A stretch of DNA of 21,619 bases, taken from positions 1 to 21,619 of IMG/VR virus record IMGVR_UViG_3300034375_001313; one strand, given 5' to 3'. The notes under the pieces are model-generated. The model was not told the DNA's origin, searched no databases, and saw only the letters and a list, made by a program, of their open reading frames with translations. The position numbers and the translations under genes were made by a program. Numbering within the stretch: the first letter of the stretch is position 1; every line of letters starts with the position of its first letter. Of this stretch, positions 1-6,783 are shown piece by piece. The DNA comes from a virus.

Positions 1-1
1 C

Positions 2-175
2 ACTGGCAAAGAAGGTAAGTCTCGCTATCTTCCGAAGAAGGCACGGGAATCACTATCAGCCGGTCAAAAGGCCGCAGGAAGCCGAGCCAAAAACAAAGCA
101 ACAAAATCAGGAAAGCAAACAGCCAAGTACACGCCGTCCGAAAGGAAAGCAGTGAGGAGAGCAACTCGTGGCTAA
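2..175 (+). CDS. Small basic phage protein, C-terminal part (5' end outside window)
   Basis: An open frame enters from the left edge and stops at TAA 173-175, giving the last 57 residues of a protein. It is very rich in Lys and Arg and holds the motif SRYLPKKA followed by a stretch with repeated AxKA/SxKA patterns. I recall this YLPKKA-type segment from small hypothetical proteins of environmental phages near terminase or portal genes, but I cannot name a family with certainty. The stop overlaps the GTG start of the next gene by 8 bases, so the two are probably translationally coupled. The charge suggests nucleic acid binding, which is inference only. No catalytic motif is visible. Confidence 0.7.
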   Translation, partial: TGKEGKSRYLPKKARESLSAGQKAAGSRAKNKATKSGKQTAKYTPSERKAVRRATRG

Positions 176-455
176 GAAAGACCCTAGGCTCGCTCGTGCA
201 GGTGTTGCTGGGTACAACAAACCCAAGAGAACGCCGAGTCACCCGAAAAAATCTCACGTCGTTGTCGCAAAAGTCGGGGATAAGGTGAAGACCATCCGAT
301 TTGGCGAACAGGGCGCGAAGACCGCAGGTAAACCGAAAGCCGGTGAGTCAGAAGCAATGAAGAAGAAACGTGCGTCATTCAAGGCGCGTCATGCAAAGAA
401 CATCGCCAAGGGCAAAATGTCTGCGGCATATTGGGCTGATAAAACGAAATGGTAG
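168..455 (+). CDS. Small basic hypothetical phage protein
   Basis: 95 residues, strongly basic, starting at GTG 168 inside the end of the previous gene. The first residues, AKKDPRLARAGVAGYNKPKR, and the last part, SFKARHAKNIAKGKMSAAYW, look like a conserved phage family that I remember only as a domain of unknown function. The C-terminal block RASFKARHAKN...MSAAYWADK is the most characteristic part. No membrane segment or enzyme motif is present. It sits directly before the minor head protein gene (3 bases from stop to ATG), so it is expressed with the head genes. It could be a virion DNA-associated protein or a packaging accessory, but that rests only on charge and position. Confidence 0.75.
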   Translation: MAKKDPRLARAGVAGYNKPKRTPSHPKKSHVVVAKVGDKVKTIRFGEQGAKTAGKPKAGESEAMKKKRASFKARHAKNIAKGKMSAAYWADKTKW

Positions 456-458
456 TCA

Positions 459-1505
459 ATGGCACTTTCTGATGAGATACAAGATGCCATAACAAGGCAT
501 CAAATTTTCATATTAAGGTATGCCGCAGGGCGCGAGAAAGAAGCGTCGCAATATGTAGACCGTGTAAAAGAGATGATTCAGGATGAACTTCGCAACGAGG
601 AGCTGACTGATCTTGATCTTGCACGTCTGAACCGATTTATGGATGAAGTCCAACTGTTTGCCGAGGAGCAATATCAAGCTCTGGCAGACAAAGTTGCTGA
701 TGATGCACGGGAACTTGCGGCCCAAGAAGTAGATTGGAACGCAGGATTACTCAGTCGAATCATCGGAGAAGATATTACAGTACCTTCTGCATTTCGCACG
801 GAACTATCTGTTTTTGCTGAAGTTTTACTCGCTGGAGTGGCGGGTGCAACGGTGCGCGGAGTGGCAAATGCCTTCCGGCAAACCAAGACCGTTCAGCTTA
901 TGCAAGCCATTCGAGATGGTGTGACGATGCGGGAAGATAACTTTCAGATCGGACGACGGGCTGAATCTGTGACTGGATTGCACAAGAAGCAAGCAGGTTC
1001 GATGATCCGCACGATCAGTAATCATGTGTCCGTGAAAACGAGAGATACTGTCCTGCAAGAAAACATTGGTCTGTTTGATGGGTATGAGTGGGTTGCTGTA
1101 CTCGATTCTCGTACGTCGATCATTTGTGCAGGGAGAGATGGAAAAATATATCCATTGACGGATGATCCTGAAAAGTCACCGAAGCCTCCGGCGCACTTCA
1201 ACTGTCGCTCGACGATCACTCCGGTAGTGAAGGCGGGGTTTGAGGATCGGGTAAAAAAGCCAAAGCCTCGGACAGCAGAAGGCGCAAAAGGTAAGACAAA
1301 GGTCAGGCAGACCACAACGTATGAATCATGGTTGATTAGACAACCCGCATCTTTCCAAGATGAAGTATTAGGAGTCACGCGAGGACGGTTGTTTCGTCGC
1401 GGGGGCTTAAATCTTTCTAAGTTCGTTGATGATTCAGGGAAAACCCTGACGCTCGATGAGTTAAGAAAAGTCGAACCTGAAGTGTTTAATAGGTTAAAAT
1501 TGTAA
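459..1505 (+). CDS. Minor head / head morphogenesis protein (Mu gpF / SPP1 gp7 type)
   Basis: 348 residues. In this family the protein is a minor capsid component that binds near the portal and helps build the head and deliver DNA. The diagnostic block lies at about residues 214-254: LDSRTS, Cys223, the RDG of 226-228, then PPAHFNCRST at 243-252 and a TPV. Cys223, His246 and Cys249 are placed as in the family's conserved Cys/His signature and could bind a metal. A second conserved segment, QPASFQDEVLG...RGRLFRRGGL at about 295-318, is also usual at the C-terminus of these proteins. The N-terminal 200 residues are mostly helical. It lies just before scaffold and coat, the standard order; the portal gene should be upstream of the window. 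ATG 459 follows the previous TAG by 3 bases. Confidence 0.9.
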   Translation: MALSDEIQDAITRHQIFILRYAAGREKEASQYVDRVKEMIQDELRNEELTDLDLARLNRFMDEVQLFAEEQYQALADKVADDARELAAQEVDWNAGLLSRIIGEDITVPSAFRTELSVFAEVLLAGVAGATVRGVANAFRQTKTVQLMQAIRDGVTMREDNFQIGRRAESVTGLHKKQAGSMIRTISNHVSVKTRDTVLQENIGLFDGYEWVAVLDSRTSIICAGRDGKIYPLTDDPEKSPKPPAHFNCRSTITPVVKAGFEDRVKKPKPRTAEGAKGKTKVRQTTTYESWLIRQPASFQDEVLGVTRGRLFRRGGLNLSKFVDDSGKTLTLDELRKVEPEVFNRLKL

Positions 1506-1508
1506 CTG

Positions 1509-1521
1509 GAGTCTGAGACTC
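1509..1521 (+). other. Short inverted repeat between minor head and scaffold genes
   Basis: GAGTC TGA GACTC forms a perfect 5-bp stem with a 3-base loop, four bases after the stop of the minor head gene. It lies in a 40-base gap that also holds AGAGGTGAAGC before the scaffold ATG at 1546. There is no T-run, so it is not an intrinsic terminator. It could be an RNA processing or stability element, or chance. Confidence 0.35.
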
Positions 1522-1545
1522 AACGTGCGAAGCTAGAGGTGAAGC

Positions 1546-2220
1546 ATGGAATTTCTAAATGAAGTAGAACTGGACGATACGGTCAAGCAACAACTGGCCG
1601 ATAAGTTCAAGGAGACTCTGGATAAGAGTCTGGAAGAGAAAGTCGCGGAAGAAGTTTCGGGACTCAAGGCGAAAAACGACGAGCTGTTGGCTGAGAAGAA
1701 AGCCGCACAGCGAGCGAAGGAGGAGCTAGATGCCAAGGCCAGAGCTGACCAAGAGAGGTATGCTAAAGAAAACGGGCAATACCAAGAGCTTTATGAAAGC
1801 CAAAAGCAAGAAGCCGAAACTCTACGCCAAAAAATCGAAGAAATGAATTATCTGGCTACCCGACAAAAAGTGCAGTCGGAGGCCACAAAGATTGCTTCTA
1901 CGTTGACAAAAGACGTAGGTAAGGCAAAATTATTGGAAGAAAAGCTAAGTCAGAGACTTACGCTTTTAGATGGAGAAATTAGAGTGACTGATGACTCAGG
2001 TCAACTGACAGTCAGTTCGCTCGATGATTTGGTGACTACGGTCAAGAACGATTTTCCGTTCTTAGTCGATGGAATCCAAGCAACTGGTGGCGGGGCCACT
2101 CGTTCACAAGGCAGGGCCGATGTGGGCAATCGACAGATCAGCCGAACAGATTTTGAGGCATTAGCGCAAGGTCAACGAGCGCAATTCCTGAAAGAGGGAG
2201 GCAGAGTATTTAATGATTAA
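1546..2220 (+). CDS. Capsid scaffolding protein
   Basis: 224 residues, highly charged and helical. Residues about 12-115 are almost without Gly and Pro and rich in Glu, Lys, Ala and Gln, with heptad-like spacing, so a long coiled coil is likely. After that comes a smaller region, then a Gly/Arg-rich linker near 180-195 and a short C-terminal helix with SRTDFEALAQGQRAQFLKEG. The C-terminal helix of phage scaffolds usually contacts the coat protein. Size, composition and position directly before the coat gene match scaffolds of the phage minor structural GP20 type. It would fill the procapsid and leave or be cut during maturation; no protease gene is seen in this window. The start ATG has AGAGGTG 5-11 bases upstream. 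Confidence 0.85.
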   Translation: MEFLNEVELDDTVKQQLADKFKETLDKSLEEKVAEEVSGLKAKNDELLAEKKAAQRAKEELDAKARADQERYAKENGQYQELYESQKQEAETLRQKIEEMNYLATRQKVQSEATKIASTLTKDVGKAKLLEEKLSQRLTLLDGEIRVTDDSGQLTVSSLDDLVTTVKNDFPFLVDGIQATGGGATRSQGRADVGNRQISRTDFEALAQGQRAQFLKEGGRVFND

Positions 2221-2231
2221 GGAGAGGCCAC

Positions 2232-3377
2232 ATGGCTAACGTATTAACAGATTTGGCGGCAGACATTTACAAAGCCGCAGACGTAGTAGGGCGTGAGCTG
2301 GTTGGCTTTATCCCTGCATCTACAATTAACGCTAACGGCTCAGAGCGTGCGGCGAAGGGTGACGTAGTTCGTGCATCATTCACACGCGAAGCAACAGCAG
2401 TTGATGTATCAGAGTCTATGACGATTCCAGAAGGAACCGATCAGACTGTTGATAACAAGACTCTGAGCATCACAAACGCTCGTGCAGTTCAGATTCCGTA
2501 CACTGGTGAAGACATTCTCCACTTGAACAACGGTATTGGATACGAGACTGTGTACGGTGACCAGATTGCTCAGGCAATGCGTACTCTGACAAACGAAATG
2601 GAGCAGGACTTGTGGGAAGAAGCCTACACCAACTCTTCTCGTGCGTTCGGTACTGCCGGTACAACACCATTTGGCTCTAACTTCTCAGAGATTGCTGAGA
2701 TTCGCCAAATCCTCGTTGACAACGGTATGCCACAAAACGACGGTCAAGTATCACTTGTACTGAACACTCTCGCAGGAACTAACTTGCGTCAGTTGGCTCA
2801 GTTACAGCAAGCAAACACTGCTGGCGGTACTGATCTTCTGCGTCAGGGCGTTTTGCTTGACCTTCAAGGTCTGGGCATCCGCGAGTCTGCACAAGTCAGC
2901 ACTCACACCAAGGGTACTGGTACTGGCTACCTGTTGAACGATGCTTCATCTGCTGTCGGTGATACGACAATCGCAACTGACACTGGTACAGGAACTATCC
3001 TTGCAGGTGACATTGTGACCTTCGCAGGTACATCAACTCAGTACGTTGTAAACACAGCTCTGTCTGGCGGTTCATTCGTCATCGGCGGAACTGGTTTGAC
3101 TGCGGCTGAAGCTGACAACGACGCGATCACTGTGGGCAACAGCTACACAGCGAACATTGCGTTCCATCGTCGCGCTCTTGAGTTGGCGGTTCGTGCGCCA
3201 GCAGTACCACAAGGCGGAGACACAGCAGACGACGCTATGACAGTTCAAGACCCAGTTTCAGGATTGGTCTTTGAAGTCCGTGTTTATAAGGGCTATCGTA
3301 AGACTATGATCGAAGTTGCGGCATCTTGGGGTGTTAAGGCTTGGAAGTCTGACTTCATTGCCACATTGGTTGGCTAA
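2232..3377 (+). CDS. Major capsid protein, P22 coat-like (HK97 fold) with an inserted domain
   Basis: 381 residues. The N-terminal part, with LAADIYKAADVVGRELVGFI followed by ERAAKGDVV and a TIPEGTDQTVDNK segment, matches the P22 coat-like branch of HK97-fold capsid proteins. The segment IPYTGEDILHLNNGI and the region around residues 110-135 (AMRTLTNEMEQDLWEEAY) fit the spine helix. Residues about 230-308 form a Gly/Thr-rich beta domain with VGDTTIATDTGTG and AGDIVTFAG, typical of the insertion found in this branch. After it the chain returns to FHRRALELAVRAP and ends with EVAASWGVKAW, typical of the C-terminal half. The start is preceded by AAGGAG (2219-2224) at ideal spacing, the best ribosome binding site in the head region, as expected for the most abundant protein. 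A strong terminator follows directly. Confidence 0.93.
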   Translation: MANVLTDLAADIYKAADVVGRELVGFIPASTINANGSERAAKGDVVRASFTREATAVDVSESMTIPEGTDQTVDNKTLSITNARAVQIPYTGEDILHLNNGIGYETVYGDQIAQAMRTLTNEMEQDLWEEAYTNSSRAFGTAGTTPFGSNFSEIAEIRQILVDNGMPQNDGQVSLVLNTLAGTNLRQLAQLQQANTAGGTDLLRQGVLLDLQGLGIRESAQVSTHTKGTGTGYLLNDASSAVGDTTIATDTGTGTILAGDIVTFAGTSTQYVVNTALSGGSFVIGGTGLTAAEADNDAITVGNSYTANIAFHRRALELAVRAPAVPQGGDTADDAMTVQDPVSGLVFEVRVYKGYRKTMIEVAASWGVKAWKSDFIATLVG

Positions 3378-3383
3378 AAGTAG

Positions 3384-3406
3384 CGGGGGCTTCGGCCCCC
3401 GTTTTT
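3384..3406 (+). terminator. Rho-independent terminator after the major capsid gene
   Basis: CGGGGGC (3384-3390) and GCCCCCG (3395-3401) form a perfect 7-bp GC stem closed by the very stable TTCG loop (3391-3394), followed by five T (3402-3406). It lies 7 bases after the coat gene stop. Because essential tail genes follow with no visible strong promoter, it is probably leaky and serves to give the coat gene more mRNA than the downstream genes, or to protect the 3' end of a coat mRNA. Confidence 0.9.
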
Positions 3407-3422
3407 GATGAGGAAGCTGAAG

Positions 3423-3602
3423 ATGGCAGAATCAAAGACTACCGCAAAGAAAGCTCCGGCTAAGAAGCCAGCGGTTAAGAAGGCGGCTCCAAAGAAAGAA
3501 TCCAATGCGCTTGTCACAATGGTTAATGACGAGGGCAAGACAGCAAGTGTTCATCCATCAATGGTTGAAGACTACAAATCAGGCGGTTACAAGGAAGCAT
3601 AA
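3423..3602 (+). CDS. Small protein with basic Lys/Ala/Pro tail, paralogue of the next gene
   Basis: 59 residues from ATG 3423, which has AGGA at 3411-3414 as ribosome binding site. TTG 3405 and ATG 3408 are in frame but overlap the terminator T-run, so I reject them. Residues about 5-27 are a histone H1-like tail of AKKAPAKKPAVKKAAPKK type. The C-terminal domain, with MVNDEG, VHPSMV and YKSGGYKE, is shared with the product of 3605-3778 at about the same length. Placed between coat and connector genes, it may be a head accessory or decoration protein whose tail faces DNA, but no function is known to me. Confidence 0.8.
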   Translation: MAESKTTAKKAPAKKPAVKKAAPKKESNALVTMVNDEGKTASVHPSMVEDYKSGGYKEA

Positions 3603-3604
3603 TC

Positions 3605-3778
3605 ATGGCTAAGAAAGACGTGGTTGAGGAAGTGGCTGTCGAAGAAGAGGTTGTCGTTGAAACTACATCTGCCCCGAAAGGGACGACAAAGATGGTTCAC
3701 GCTGACGGCAGAGTTGCGTATGCACACGAGTCAATGATTCCGGCATACAAATCCGGCGGGTTCAAAGAGGAAGAGTAA
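3605..3778 (+). CDS. Small protein with acidic tail, paralogue of the previous gene
   Basis: 57 residues from ATG 3605 to TAA 3776-3778. The N-terminal part, VVEEVAVEEEVVVE, is strongly acidic. The C-terminal domain has MVHADGRVA, HESMI and AYKSGGFKEE, which aligns without gaps to the C-terminal domain of the gene just upstream (MVNDEGKTA, HPSMV, DYKSGGYKE). The two are therefore tandem duplicates that have kept the folded part and taken tails of opposite charge. The stop codon shares its last A with the ATG of the next gene (TAATG), so translation is coupled to the connector gene. The function is unknown; a head accessory role is inferred from position only. Confidence 0.8.
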   Translation: MAKKDVVEEVAVEEEVVVETTSAPKGTTKMVHADGRVAYAHESMIPAYKSGGFKEEE

Positions 3779-4254
3779 TGGCACTTGTAGTCGAAGATGG
3801 GTCAGTCGTTTCTGGGGCTAATTCTTACATTACCCTAGCTGATTATCGCGCATGGGCGAACGCACGAGGGATTAGTGCGTCAGATTCAGACACAGTGCTT
3901 GAACGCTATGTGCTTCGTGCAATGGATTACTTTGAACAATTAGTGTTCATTGGTAACAAAGCTAATGAAAATCAACTCCTCCAATGGCCTCGCACAGAAG
4001 CCCTCATAGACGGCTATTATGCTGATGCGACGGAAATACCTGCCCAAGTGAAGAAAGCCGTGTACGAGGCTGTTAAAGTCGAAGCAGACGGGTATTCAGA
4101 ACTAAATAACCAAGACCGCAGGACAATCCGCGAGAAGATCGGTGATATTGAGATTCAATACGCTGATAACAGCGAGAACCGTACGATTACCCCTGCGCTT
4201 ACCTCTGCGCTGAGTAAACTGGTGCAACCGGCGACTATCGTAGGAAGACTATGA
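3778..4254 (+). CDS. Head-tail connector candidate (DnaT-like phage family)
   Basis: 158 residues. The opening MALVVEDG, then ANSYITLADYRAWANARG and the central LLQWPRTEA, followed by a helix with PAQVKKAVYEAVKVEADG, is the pattern of a phage protein family often labelled as putative DnaT-like ssDNA-binding protein. In synteny that family sits at the adaptor or head-completion position between coat and neck genes, as here. I regard the DnaT label as misleading and favour a role as connector ring under the portal (HK97 gp6 / SPP1 gp15-like helical fold). It starts in the TAATG overlap with the preceding gene and its TGA overlaps the next ATG (ATGA). Confidence 0.75.
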   Translation: MALVVEDGSVVSGANSYITLADYRAWANARGISASDSDTVLERYVLRAMDYFEQLVFIGNKANENQLLQWPRTEALIDGYYADATEIPAQVKKAVYEAVKVEADGYSELNNQDRRTIREKIGDIEIQYADNSENRTITPALTSALSKLVQPATIVGRL

Positions 4255-4601
4255 GCTTCAATTACACTGCGTTACAGAATAGTGCTGGAGCCTTGCTTCA
4301 GAAGTTCGGGAGGCAGTTGACGTTCACTCGTACGGCAGATGGAGCGTATGACGCGACGACAGGCAAGAAGACGCAAACTACTACGACGTTTACAAAGTAC
4401 GCTTGCGTGTTTGATTATTCTGCCGAAGAGCTAACCTTAGATAATATTGAGGCGGGTGATCGTCGAGTCTTAGCAGAAGGCCATGCTTATCAAGTAGGAG
4501 ATACTGTATCTCTTGATAGTCAAAACTTTCGAGTTGTTGCAGTATCTAACATTCAACCGGCTGGTACTGTACTAGCGTGTAACTTGCAGGTGAGAAAGTG
4601 A
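4251..4601 (+). CDS. Head closure / neck protein candidate
   Basis: 116 residues, starting in an ATGA overlap. After a helical first 20 residues with LLQKFGRQLTFTR, the rest is beta-rich: AYDATTGKKTQTTTT, VFDYSAEELTLDNIEAGDRR, VGDTVSLDSQNFRVVAVSNI. This small beta-barrel pattern (two strands, a GDRR-type loop, then a hydrophobic strand with a V-VVAV core) and the length match head-closure (SPP1 gp16/lambda FII-like role) proteins of siphoviruses. The family is judged from pattern and gene order, not a motif search. Its end overlaps the GTG start of the next gene (GTGA). Confidence 0.7.
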   Translation: MSFNYTALQNSAGALLQKFGRQLTFTRTADGAYDATTGKKTQTTTTFTKYACVFDYSAEELTLDNIEAGDRRVLAEGHAYQVGDTVSLDSQNFRVVAVSNIQPAGTVLACNLQVRK

Positions 4602-5041
4602 GTCGTAAGTTTGGCAAAAGGCTGGAAGGTGCTACTGCAAGGATTATTGATAAGGCGGAAAAGCGCGTCAAAAACTTAATTGGCGTAACTGCACGAGCAA
4701 TCATCAGGCAAACCCCTAAAGATAAAGGTCTGCTAATCAATAATTGGTATGCATCCAAGGGAAATTTCCCGCAGGGTAGAACTAAGTCTGTTGACCGTAG
4801 TGGCAAAAAGTCCATCGCAAGAATCAACAAAACCGTTGACTCTTTAAAACTAGGGCAGACTTTTTACATGGCTAACAATCTTCCATATGCGAGGGTTGTG
4901 GAATATGGCTTGTATCCAAATCCTCCAAAGAATCCAACAGGCAAGACTGTCAATGGGTTCTCTAAGCAAGCTCCGGCAGGAATGGTCAGGATTAACATTA
5001 GAAAGCTCATCTCCAAAATACGAGCTGGGGGAGCTGTTTAA
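4598..5041 (+). CDS. Neck / tail completion protein, HK97 gp10-like
   Basis: 147 residues from GTG 4598, within the stop of the previous gene. The N-terminal helix (ATARIIDKAEKRVKNLIGVT) is followed by RQTPKDKGLLINNWYAS, then FYMANNLPYARVVEYGLYP and finally KQAPAGMVRI. These blocks, TPxDxGxLxxxW, NxxPYAxxxEYG and xAPxGMVR, are the signature of the HK97 gp10-like family, which joins the head-to-tail interface. The protein is basic. Placed between head closure and tail terminator genes, it has the expected partners on both sides. The TAA stop and the next ATG share a base (TAATG). Confidence 0.88.
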   Translation: MSRKFGKRLEGATARIIDKAEKRVKNLIGVTARAIIRQTPKDKGLLINNWYASKGNFPQGRTKSVDRSGKKSIARINKTVDSLKLGQTFYMANNLPYARVVEYGLYPNPPKNPTGKTVNGFSKQAPAGMVRINIRKLISKIRAGGAV

Positions 5042-5448
5042 TGGCTACTCATTTCAATGATCTTCAGGCGGCATTAGATGGTAGGTTATCGACACTGAGT
5101 GGCGGATATTCTATCGCTTGGCCGAATACAAAGTTTGAGCCAGAGGCAAATCAAACTTTTCTTAGTCCATCCTTTTTACCAACAGGAACGGTACAAGCAG
5201 GGCTTGGCTCTACTGGCAAGGATGAAACAAACGGCATTTATCAAATAGATGTTGTTTATCCAGCAGGGGCAGGGCGTTCTACGATTCCTGATTCTGTGGC
5301 AGATCATTTTAAGAGAGGCACTGTTTTGTCTTATAATGGTCTAAATGTCAGGATTCGATCTGTTTCGATTGATCCTGCTGTGACTGAGGGTGCGTTTCAT
5401 TTCGTGCCAGTGACAGTCGATTTTCAAACTTATACTGACGCGAGGTAG
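5041..5448 (+). CDS. Tail terminator protein (DUF4128-like, gpU role)
   Basis: 135 residues. An N-terminal helix (FNDLQAALDGRLSTL) is followed by IAWPNTKFEPEANQTFLSPSFLPT, then GIYQIDVVYPAGAG, a second helix with IPDSVADHFKRGT, and the strands VRIRSVSIDPA and FHFVPVTVDFQTY. The W-PN-xFxP and the Y-Q-I-DV-Y-PAG blocks are typical of the DUF4128 family, whose position and alpha/beta fold fit a tail terminator ring that stops tube growth and binds the neck. It lies immediately before the tail tube gene, as usual. The stop is five bases before the next ATG. Confidence 0.85.
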   Translation: MATHFNDLQAALDGRLSTLSGGYSIAWPNTKFEPEANQTFLSPSFLPTGTVQAGLGSTGKDETNGIYQIDVVYPAGAGRSTIPDSVADHFKRGTVLSYNGLNVRIRSVSIDPAVTEGAFHFVPVTVDFQTYTDAR

Positions 5449-5453
5449 GAAAA

Positions 5454-6371
5454 ATGGCTATCGCAAACGGCGCACAACATTCCCTGCACTTTATTGCAGA
5501 GAGTACCTATGGAACTACTCCAGCAACACCAACTTGGACTCCTTTACCGCACACAGGAACGACTTTGGCTTTGTCAAAAGATGGCATTGAATCAGAGAAA
5601 CTGCGCGGTGACCGGCAGGTCGAAGATTTTCGTCATGGCAACAAGTCTGTTTCAGGGGATGTTTCCGCTGAATTAGAATACGGAGCATTTGACGACATTC
5701 TTGAAGCTGTGATGTGCGGAACTTGGACAACTAACGTCCTAAAGACAGGCACAACTCGTCGCTCTTTCACTCTTGAGCGTAAGTTCGCAGATTTGGCAAC
5801 TCCAGAGTTTCATCGCTATACAGGGTGTGAGTTCAACACAATGAGTATGTCGATCAGCCCAAATGCTATGGTTAGCACTACTTTCGGGGTTGTAGGTAAG
5901 GATTTAGCACTTGATACTGCTGAAGTTGCTTCATCAACCTATTCTGCTGACATTGGCAATACACCGTTTGATTCATTTACTGGATCGATCAATGAAGGTG
6001 GTTCTTCAATCGCAACAGTCACAGCACTCGATATTTCTATTGAGAATGGTCTGGAGCCTTTGTTCTCGGTAGGTGATGACACAACTAGCCGCCCTTCGAT
6101 TGGCAAGTCTCGCGTCACTGGTTCACTAACCACTTACTTCGACAGCAAGGCACTGTACGAGAAGTTCCTAAATGAAACTGAGTCTGACATTGTATGCACA
6201 CTGACAGATACAGCAGGGAATGACTACATCATCGATTTGACGCGAGTTAAGTTTAACTCAGGACAGCCGGACGTTTCAGGGGAAGGTGCGGTTACAGTGA
6301 GCATGGACTTTGTTGCCTTGTACAGCAGTGCTGACGCTTCACAGCTCGTTATTACCCGTACACCGGCATAA
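5454..6371 (+). CDS. Major tail tube protein (Phage_tube_2-like)
   Basis: 305 residues. The N-terminal block, with AQHSLHFIAESTYGTTPATP, then LSKDGIESEKLRGDRQVEDF and GNKSVSGDVSAELEYGAFDD, is the typical pattern of the Phage_tube_2 tail tube family. It continues with RRSFTLERKFADLATPEFHRYTG split over two strands, and SMSISPNAMVSTTFGVVGK. The C-terminal half has repeating beta strands and ends with VSMDFVALYSS. Hexamers of this protein stack to form the tail tube. ATG 5454 has TAGGA a few bases upstream. The hairpin behind it (6383-6401) may lower read-through into the chaperone gene. Confidence 0.9.
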   Translation: MAIANGAQHSLHFIAESTYGTTPATPTWTPLPHTGTTLALSKDGIESEKLRGDRQVEDFRHGNKSVSGDVSAELEYGAFDDILEAVMCGTWTTNVLKTGTTRRSFTLERKFADLATPEFHRYTGCEFNTMSMSISPNAMVSTTFGVVGKDLALDTAEVASSTYSADIGNTPFDSFTGSINEGGSSIATVTALDISIENGLEPLFSVGDDTTSRPSIGKSRVTGSLTTYFDSKALYEKFLNETESDIVCTLTDTAGNDYIIDLTRVKFNSGQPDVSGEGAVTVSMDFVALYSSADASQLVITRTPA

Positions 6372-6382
6372 TTTAGAAACAA

Positions 6383-6401
6383 TAAAACCTAGGGGGTTTT
6401 A
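6383..6401 (+). promoter_or_regulatory. Hairpin covering the ribosome binding site of the tail chaperone gene
   Basis: TAAAACC (6383-6389) pairs perfectly with GGTTTTA (6395-6401) around the loop TAGGG. The only Shine-Dalgarno-like bases of the following gene, AGGGGG (6391-6396), lie in the loop and stem, and the last stem base is the A of its ATG. If formed in RNA, the hairpin would hide the ribosome site and reduce translation of the chaperone relative to the tube protein. It is AT-rich and short of a T-run, so termination is less likely than translational control. Confidence 0.5.
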
Positions 6402-6772
6402 TGGAGATTAAACAACTGGCAACAGTTGAAAGGCACGAAGCTGGGATGGAGTTCCAGCTCGTAAATCAGGTAACTGGTGAAAAAGAGGACGCAGTATTTA
6501 AGGTCAAGGGTACTGACTCAAAATCTTGGCGCGAAGCAAGTAAAGCACAGCGCAGGAAGTATCAAGATGAAGAGTCTATTGACTTTGTAGACCATGAATA
6601 TCTATGGCCTATGGTGGCAAGCGTCATCATTAGCTGGGACAACTTGAATAAAGGAGGAGAGCCATTTGAATATTCTGAAGAGAATGCTCAGTGGTTGTGT
6701 GAAAACTCTCCGATTGTTGTCAGTCAGATATTTGCGTTCATTGTCGATAGGGATAATTTTACCGAAGACTGA
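6401..6772 (+). CDS. Tail assembly chaperone (gpG-like)
   Basis: 123 residues. It stands between tail tube and tape measure genes, the fixed place of tail assembly chaperones, which hold the tape measure soluble while tube protein assembles. The N-terminal part is beta-like (EFQLVNQVTGEKEDAVFKVK); the C-terminal part has YLWPMVASVIISWDNL, GGEPFEYSEENAQWL and SPIVVSQIFAFIVDRDNF. The W-x-NL...GxPxxxSxEN...L pattern is common in these chaperones. A second open frame starts in the -1 frame before its stop and encodes the T-like part, so a G/GT pair is likely. Its ribosome site lies in the 6383-6401 hairpin. Confidence 0.82.
   Translation: MEIKQLATVERHEAGMEFQLVNQVTGEKEDAVFKVKGTDSKSWREASKAQRRKYQDEESIDFVDHEYLWPMVASVIISWDNLNKGGEPFEYSEENAQWLCENSPIVVSQIFAFIVDRDNFTED
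6757..6763 (+). promoter_or_regulatory. Candidate -1 frameshift site in the tail chaperone gene
   Basis: The -1 frame is closed at 6754-6756 (TAA) and open from 6757 to 7068, while the zero frame stops at 6770-6772, so a shift would have to happen within 6757-6772. In that stretch T TTT ACC (zero-frame codons TTT ACC) is the only place where the P-site codon re-pairs perfectly (TTT to TTT). The A-site codon ACC to TAC pairs badly, so it is not a classic X XXY YYZ heptamer. Confidence 0.4.
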
Positions 6773-6783
6773 TTGATGAATTT

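Noticed and set aside
1509-1521. Intrinsic terminator after the minor head gene
   Set aside because: The hairpin has only 5 bp and no T-run; scaffold and coat must be transcribed together with the upstream genes.
3405-3425. Upstream starts TTG 3405 and ATG 3408 for the small basic-tail gene
   Set aside because: They overlap the terminator T-run and would place the ribosome site inside the hairpin; ATG 3423 has AGGA at suitable distance.
3778-4254. DNA-replication role (DnaT-like) for this gene
   Set aside because: The label belongs to the family name only; its place between coat and neck genes supports a connector role and no replication gene is nearby.
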